Notes under the pieces: model-generated | Database searches by the model: none | Seen by the model: the letters and a program-made list of their open reading frames with translations, nothing else | What the model was told of the DNA's origin: nothing | Shown: piece by piece, positions 60,301 to 64,000 of the stretch | How positions within the stretch are numbered: position 1 is the stretch's first letter | Layout of the letters: each line of letters opens with the position of its first letter | Made by a program: the position numbers and the translations under genes | Assembly: GCA_011033025.1 (NCBI GenBank) | Contig: WFMF01000312.1 | Coordinates: 62,001 to 126,000, forward strand | DNA: 64,000 bases | Source: Beroe forskalii | Taxonomy: Eukaryota > Ctenophora > Nuda > Beroida > Beroidae | Reading direction: 5' to 3'

Positions 60301-60470
60301 AAAATCTTCTGGAGATACACTTTTATCATGGAACAGGATCGTGGAACTGGATCACGAAAAACTTTCCAAGATCAACTCTTGGAACTTGATTTTCATCTGG
60401 AACAAGATCCTGTAGACAGGATCGTAGAACTGGATTTAGATCTTGGAACAGGATCAACATAATTCGATCT
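57345..60470 (+). repeat. Tandem array, left arm, ~32-bp composite unit
   Basis: Units such as GGAACAGGATCGTGGAACTG plus GATTTAGATCTT or GAACAAGATCTT, of about 32 bp, recur throughout with a handful of variant modules. GATC occurs every 10-16 bp and AGATCT about once per unit. Units become degenerate after about 59690 (GCTCACTAGATC modules appear). Confidence 0.95.
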
Positions 60471-60772
60471 TTTAGATCTTCCACAGTCTGGATAAACTAT
60501 CTCAAAATCAACAAGATCTTGGAACACAGTTTTCCTGTTCCAAATTCTCAAACAATTCTATGATCCATTCCAGTTCAAATTTCTCGTGATCTTCTCGCCA
60601 GATCAAAAATCTTTTTCTCGTTCAAGATTCTGTTCCATTTCTCTTGTTCAAGATCTGCGAGTTTTCTCAAAATCTTTTCTCTCAACCACGATCCCATCGT
60701 GTTCAAGATCGTCCGTTAAAGAAAAGGATCGCGATCTTGGGATTTCCATTTGATCAATTCATTCGATCGACG

Positions 60773-60811
60773 CGTAACGATGCAGGTGCCTGAGGCACCT
60801 GCATCGTTACG
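60773..60811. repeat. Perfect 19-bp-arm palindrome in the foldback centre
   Basis: CGTAACGATGCAGGTGCCT and AGGCACCTGCATCGTTACG flank a single G. It sits at a break in the array where repeat order restarts. Confidence 0.85.
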
Positions 60812-60829
60812 TAGCTCACTAGAACATTA

Positions 60830-61720
60830 TCATGGAACCGGAACAGGATCTTGGAACAGGATCACGGAACCGGGACAAAATCGTGGAACAGGATCGTGGA
60901 ACTGGATTGACATCTTGGAACAGGATCATAGGAACTGGAACAAGATCTTGGAACAGGATCGTGAAACTGGATGAAGATCTTGGAACAGGATCACGGAACC
61001 GGAACAAGATCGTGGAACAGGATCGTAGAACTAGATTGAGATCTTGGGACAGGATTGTGGAACTGGATTTAGATTTTAGAACTTAGCTCACTAGATCGTG
61101 GGACATAGATCAATAGATCGTAGCTCACTAGAACAATATCATGGAACCGGAACAGGATCGTAGAACTGGATAAGGATTTAGATCTTGGAACAGGATCGTG
61201 GAACTGGATTTAGAATTAGATCTTAGAGTTAGAACATAGCTCACTAGGTCAATGATCATAGATCGTGGAAGATGGATCAATAGATCGTATCTCACTACAA
61301 CAAGATCATACAACCGGAACTGGACCGTAGAACTGGATCTAGATCTAGGAACAGGATCGTGGAACTGTATTTAGATCTTAGAACATAGCTCACTAGATCA
61401 TAGATCGTGGAACATATCACAATAGATCGTAGCTCACTAGAACAAGATCATGGAACCGGAAGAGGATCCTGGAACTGGATGTAGATCTTGGAACAGGATC
61501 ACGGAACCGGAACAAGATCGTGGAACAGGATCGTGGAACTTGATGTAGATCTTGGAACAGGATCACGGAACCGGAACAAGATCGTGGAACAGGATCGTAG
61601 AACTGGAATGAGATCTTGGGACAGGATTGTGAACTGGATTAAGATTTTAGAACATAGCTCACTGAATTGTGGAACATAGGATCGTGAAACTGTATCGTGG
61701 AACTGGATTTAGATCTTAGA
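60830..61720 (+). repeat. Second, degenerate plus-strand array block
   Basis: Resumes GGAACCGGAACAGGATC modules mixed with AACATAGCTCACTAGATC and ATAGATCAATAGATCGTAG words, less regular than the outer arm. Confidence 0.85.
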
Positions 61721-61722
61721 TA

Positions 61723-61753
61723 GATATATCAATAGATGATCTATTGGTATATC
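61723..61753. repeat. Inversion-point palindrome
   Basis: GATATATCAATAGAT and ATCTATTGGTATATC flank one G at 61738, with one mismatched pair. Array orientation flips exactly here. Confidence 0.8.
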
Positions 61754-61754
61754 T

Positions 61755-63450
61755 ACATCCTGTTCCACGATCCTGTTCCAAATCCAAGATCTAAATCCAG
61801 TTCAACGATCCTGTTCCAAATCCAAGATCTAAATCCAGTTATACAATCCTGCTTCATGATCTTGTTCCGGTTCCGTGATCCTGTTCCAAGATCTACATCC
61901 AGTTCCACGATCCTGTTCCAAGATCTTGTTCCAGTTCCATGATCCTGTTCCAAGATCTAAATCCAGTTCCACAATCCTGTTCCAAGATTTAAATCCAGTT
62001 CTACGATCCTGTTCCACGATCTTGTTCCGGTTCCGTGATCCTGTTCCAAGATCTACATCCAGTTCCACGATCCTGTTCCAAGATCTTGTTCCAGTTCCAC
62101 GATCCTGTTCCAAGATCTTGTTCCAGTTCCATGATCCTGTTCCAAGATCTTGTTCCAGTTCCATGATCCTGTTCCAAGATCTTGTTCCAGTCCCATGATC
62201 CTGTTCCAAGATCTAAATCCTGTTCCACGATCTTGTTCCGGTTCCAAGATCCTGTTCCAAGATCTAAATCCAGTTCCGCGATCCTGTTCCACGATCTTGT
62301 TCCGATTCCGTGGTCCTGTTCCAAGATCTACATCCAGTTCCATGATCCTGTTCCAAGATCTTGTTCCAGTTCCATGATCCTGTTCCAAGATCTAAATCCA
62401 GTTCTACGATCCTATTCCAAGATCTAAATCCAGTTCCACGATCCTGTTCCAAGATCTAAATCCAGTTCTACGATCCTGTTCCACGATCTTGTTCCGGTTC
62501 CGTGATCCTGTTCCAAGATCTACATCCAGTTCCACGATCCTGTTCCAAGATCTTGTTCCGGTCCAGTTCCACGATCTGTTCCAAGTTCTTGTTCCTGTTC
62601 CAAGATCTGTTCCAGTTCTACGTTCCAGTTCCAAGATCTTGTTCCAAGTTCCAAATCTGTTCCAAGATCTTGTTCCGGTTCCAAGATCCTGTTCCAAGAT
62701 CTAAATCCAGTTCCACGATCCTGTTCCACGATCTTGTTCCGGTTCCGTGATCTGTTCCAAGATCTACATCCAGTTCCACGATCCTGTTCCAAGATCTTGT
62801 TCCAGTTCCATGATCCTGTTCCAAGATCTACATCCAGTTCCACGATCCTGTTCCAAGATCTAAATCCTGTTCCACGATCTTGTTCCTTCCAAGATTCTGA
62901 TCCTAAATCCAGTTCCACGATCCTGTTCCACGATCTTGTTCCGGTTCCGTGATCCTGTTCCAAGATCTACATCCAGTTCCACGATCCTGTTCCAAGATCT
63001 TCCACTATCCAAGATTTCATGATCCTGTTCCAAGATCTACATCCAGTTCCACGATCCTGTTCCAAGATCTAAATCCTGTTCCGCGATCTTGTTTCACGAT
63101 CTTGTTCCGGTTCCAAGATCCTGTTCCAAGATCTAAATCCAGTTCTACGATCCTGTTCCACGATCTTGTTCCGGTTCCATGATCCTGTTCCAAGATCTAA
63201 ATCCAGTTCTACGATCCTGTTCCACGATCTTGTTCCAGTTCCATGATCCTGTTCCAAGATCTAAATCCTGTTCCACGATCTTGTTCCGGTTCCAAGATCC
63301 TGTTCCAAGATCTAAATCCAGTTCTACGATCCTGCTCCACGATCTTGTTCCGGTTCCATGATCTTGTTCTAAGATCTAAATTCAGTTCTACGATCTTGTT
63401 CTAAGATCTAAATCCAGTTCTACGATCTTGTTCTAAGATCTAAGTTCCGG
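61755..63450 (-). repeat. Tandem array, right arm, inverted
   Basis: Reverse complement of the left-arm units (AAGATCTAAATCCAGTTCC, ACGATCCTGTTCC), about 1.7 kb. It is shorter than the left arm and differs from it in module order, so it is not a mirror copy. Confidence 0.95.
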
Positions 63451-63696
63451 TTCCGTTCTTGTTCTTAAATAACTATAAAAATTAAAATTATTTTAAAAAA
63501 TGGGAAAACTACGTTGTGCGCACAAAAATAAGTTTGAAATTTCATGAATAAATAAGTGGTGCCGTGAAAAAAAGTAGGGCAAAAATGACGTCACTCAGCC
63601 CCGTTTACATTGGTACCATTGGCAATCATCGCCATTGGAACGGTTCAAGTGGTGCCATTGAGAAGCGATACTATTACTAATGTCGAGATCGCCTTG

Positions 63697-63872
63697 AGGG
63701 GAGTGGCACCAATGATGCCAATGGCACCAATAGGTCCAATGGCACCAATGGTGCCAAATGTTCCATTGGTGCCAATGGCACCATTGTCGCTATTTAAATC
63801 ATTTTATGGCACCACTGGTGTCATTTTAATGGTGCCATTGGCATCATTGTCACCATTGGTGCCACTCCCCTC
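63697..63872. mobile_element. GGTGCCATT-rich foldback, ~176 bp
   Basis: Left GAGGGGAGTGGCACCAATGA and right TCACCATTGGTGCCACTCCCCTC are inverted; the interior is made of CCAATGGCACCA and GGTGCCATTGG words. Related words extend left to 63611. Confidence 0.65.
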
Positions 63873-63893
63873 TAACACGCATGTGTGCTCATC

Positions 63894-63937
63894 AGTCAAT
63901 AGGACCTCGTCAATAGGACCTCGTCAATAGGGTAGTA
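63894..63937. repeat. Short 15-bp tandem, CAATAGGACCTCGT
   Basis: Three units of TCAATAGGACCTCG, the last one truncated to TCAATAGGG. Confidence 0.7.
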
Positions 63938-64000
63938 AAAAGGGTTTTAATACAAACCTTAGACAGTTTTTTGCATCAGGAAATCTGTTTATTATCTATT

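Larger units (their letters stand above)
57181..63611. mobile_element. Giant foldback element, ~6.4 kb
   Basis: Outer ends are inverted over about 160 bp. The left begins ATGTAAACGGGGCTGAGTGA and continues with TCACGGCACCACTTATTTAT; the right ends TCACTCAGCCCCGTTTACAT. Then come opposed arms of GATC-rich repeats: plus orientation from about 57345 to 61737, and the reverse complement from 61739 to about 63450. No transposase is visible. Its terminal words (GTTTA..., GAGTGACxTCA) match those of the small TGACGTCA MITEs. Target duplication not resolved. Confidence 0.75.

Noticed and set aside
61753..63361. Long frames rich in Phe-His-Asp-Pro-Val-Pro-Arg-Ser in the right arm
   Set aside because: Same satellite read from the other strand.

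Overview
The window is eukaryotic and animal-like. Its genes are split into many short exons with GT-AG introns, and they encode animal families: the ciliary protein CFAP251, an SGLT-type SLC5 transporter, a LOXHD1-like PLAT protein, a galactose 3-O-sulfotransferase and a type I PIP5-kinase. I cannot name the species. The density of short inverted-repeat elements and tandem arrays suggests a non-model marine invertebrate, but that is inference.

Layout. 0-13.3 kb is gene-dense. The 3' part of CFAP251 (+) runs from the left edge to about 9.3 kb. A whole SLC5 gene (-, 2.9-8.5 kb) lies inside its last intron. A PLAT gene (-, 9.4-13.3 kb) ends tail-to-tail with CFAP251. 13.3-16.5 kb has no gene but holds a Harbinger-like MITE and a 15-bp tandem repeat. 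16.5-18.5 kb is a three-exon galactose 3-O-sulfotransferase (-) with a one-base frameshift. 18.5-30.4 kb is repeat territory: a MITE family carrying TGACGTCA ends and a degenerate telomere-like interior, a homopolymer-corrupted stretch at 20.8-22.15 kb, GC-rich inverted-repeat elements, and a broken coding relic near 28 kb. 30.4-32.9 kb holds an unrecognised acidic two-exon gene (+). 33-36 kb has nested hairpins and a textbook hAT MITE with an 8-bp target duplication. 36.7-50.6 kb is a PIP5K1 gene (+) of at least 12 exons, whose introns contain a 1.15-kb inverted-repeat element and a 1.4-kb array of a 14-bp repeat. 51-57 kb contains more GC-rich foldbacks, a 2.7-kb element with AAACGTTT-rich ends, and more TGACGTCA MITEs. 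57.2-63.6 kb is one giant foldback structure: two opposed arms of GATC-rich repeats bounded by inverted termini that resemble the short MITEs nearby.

The genes do not form a pathway; each is an independent animal gene. The most unusual content is the transposon landscape, above all the 6.4-kb foldback element and its apparent relationship to the small TGACGTCA MITEs. Exon boundaries were deduced by eye from splice consensus, phase and family similarity. All family assignments are from recalled conserved motifs, not database searches.
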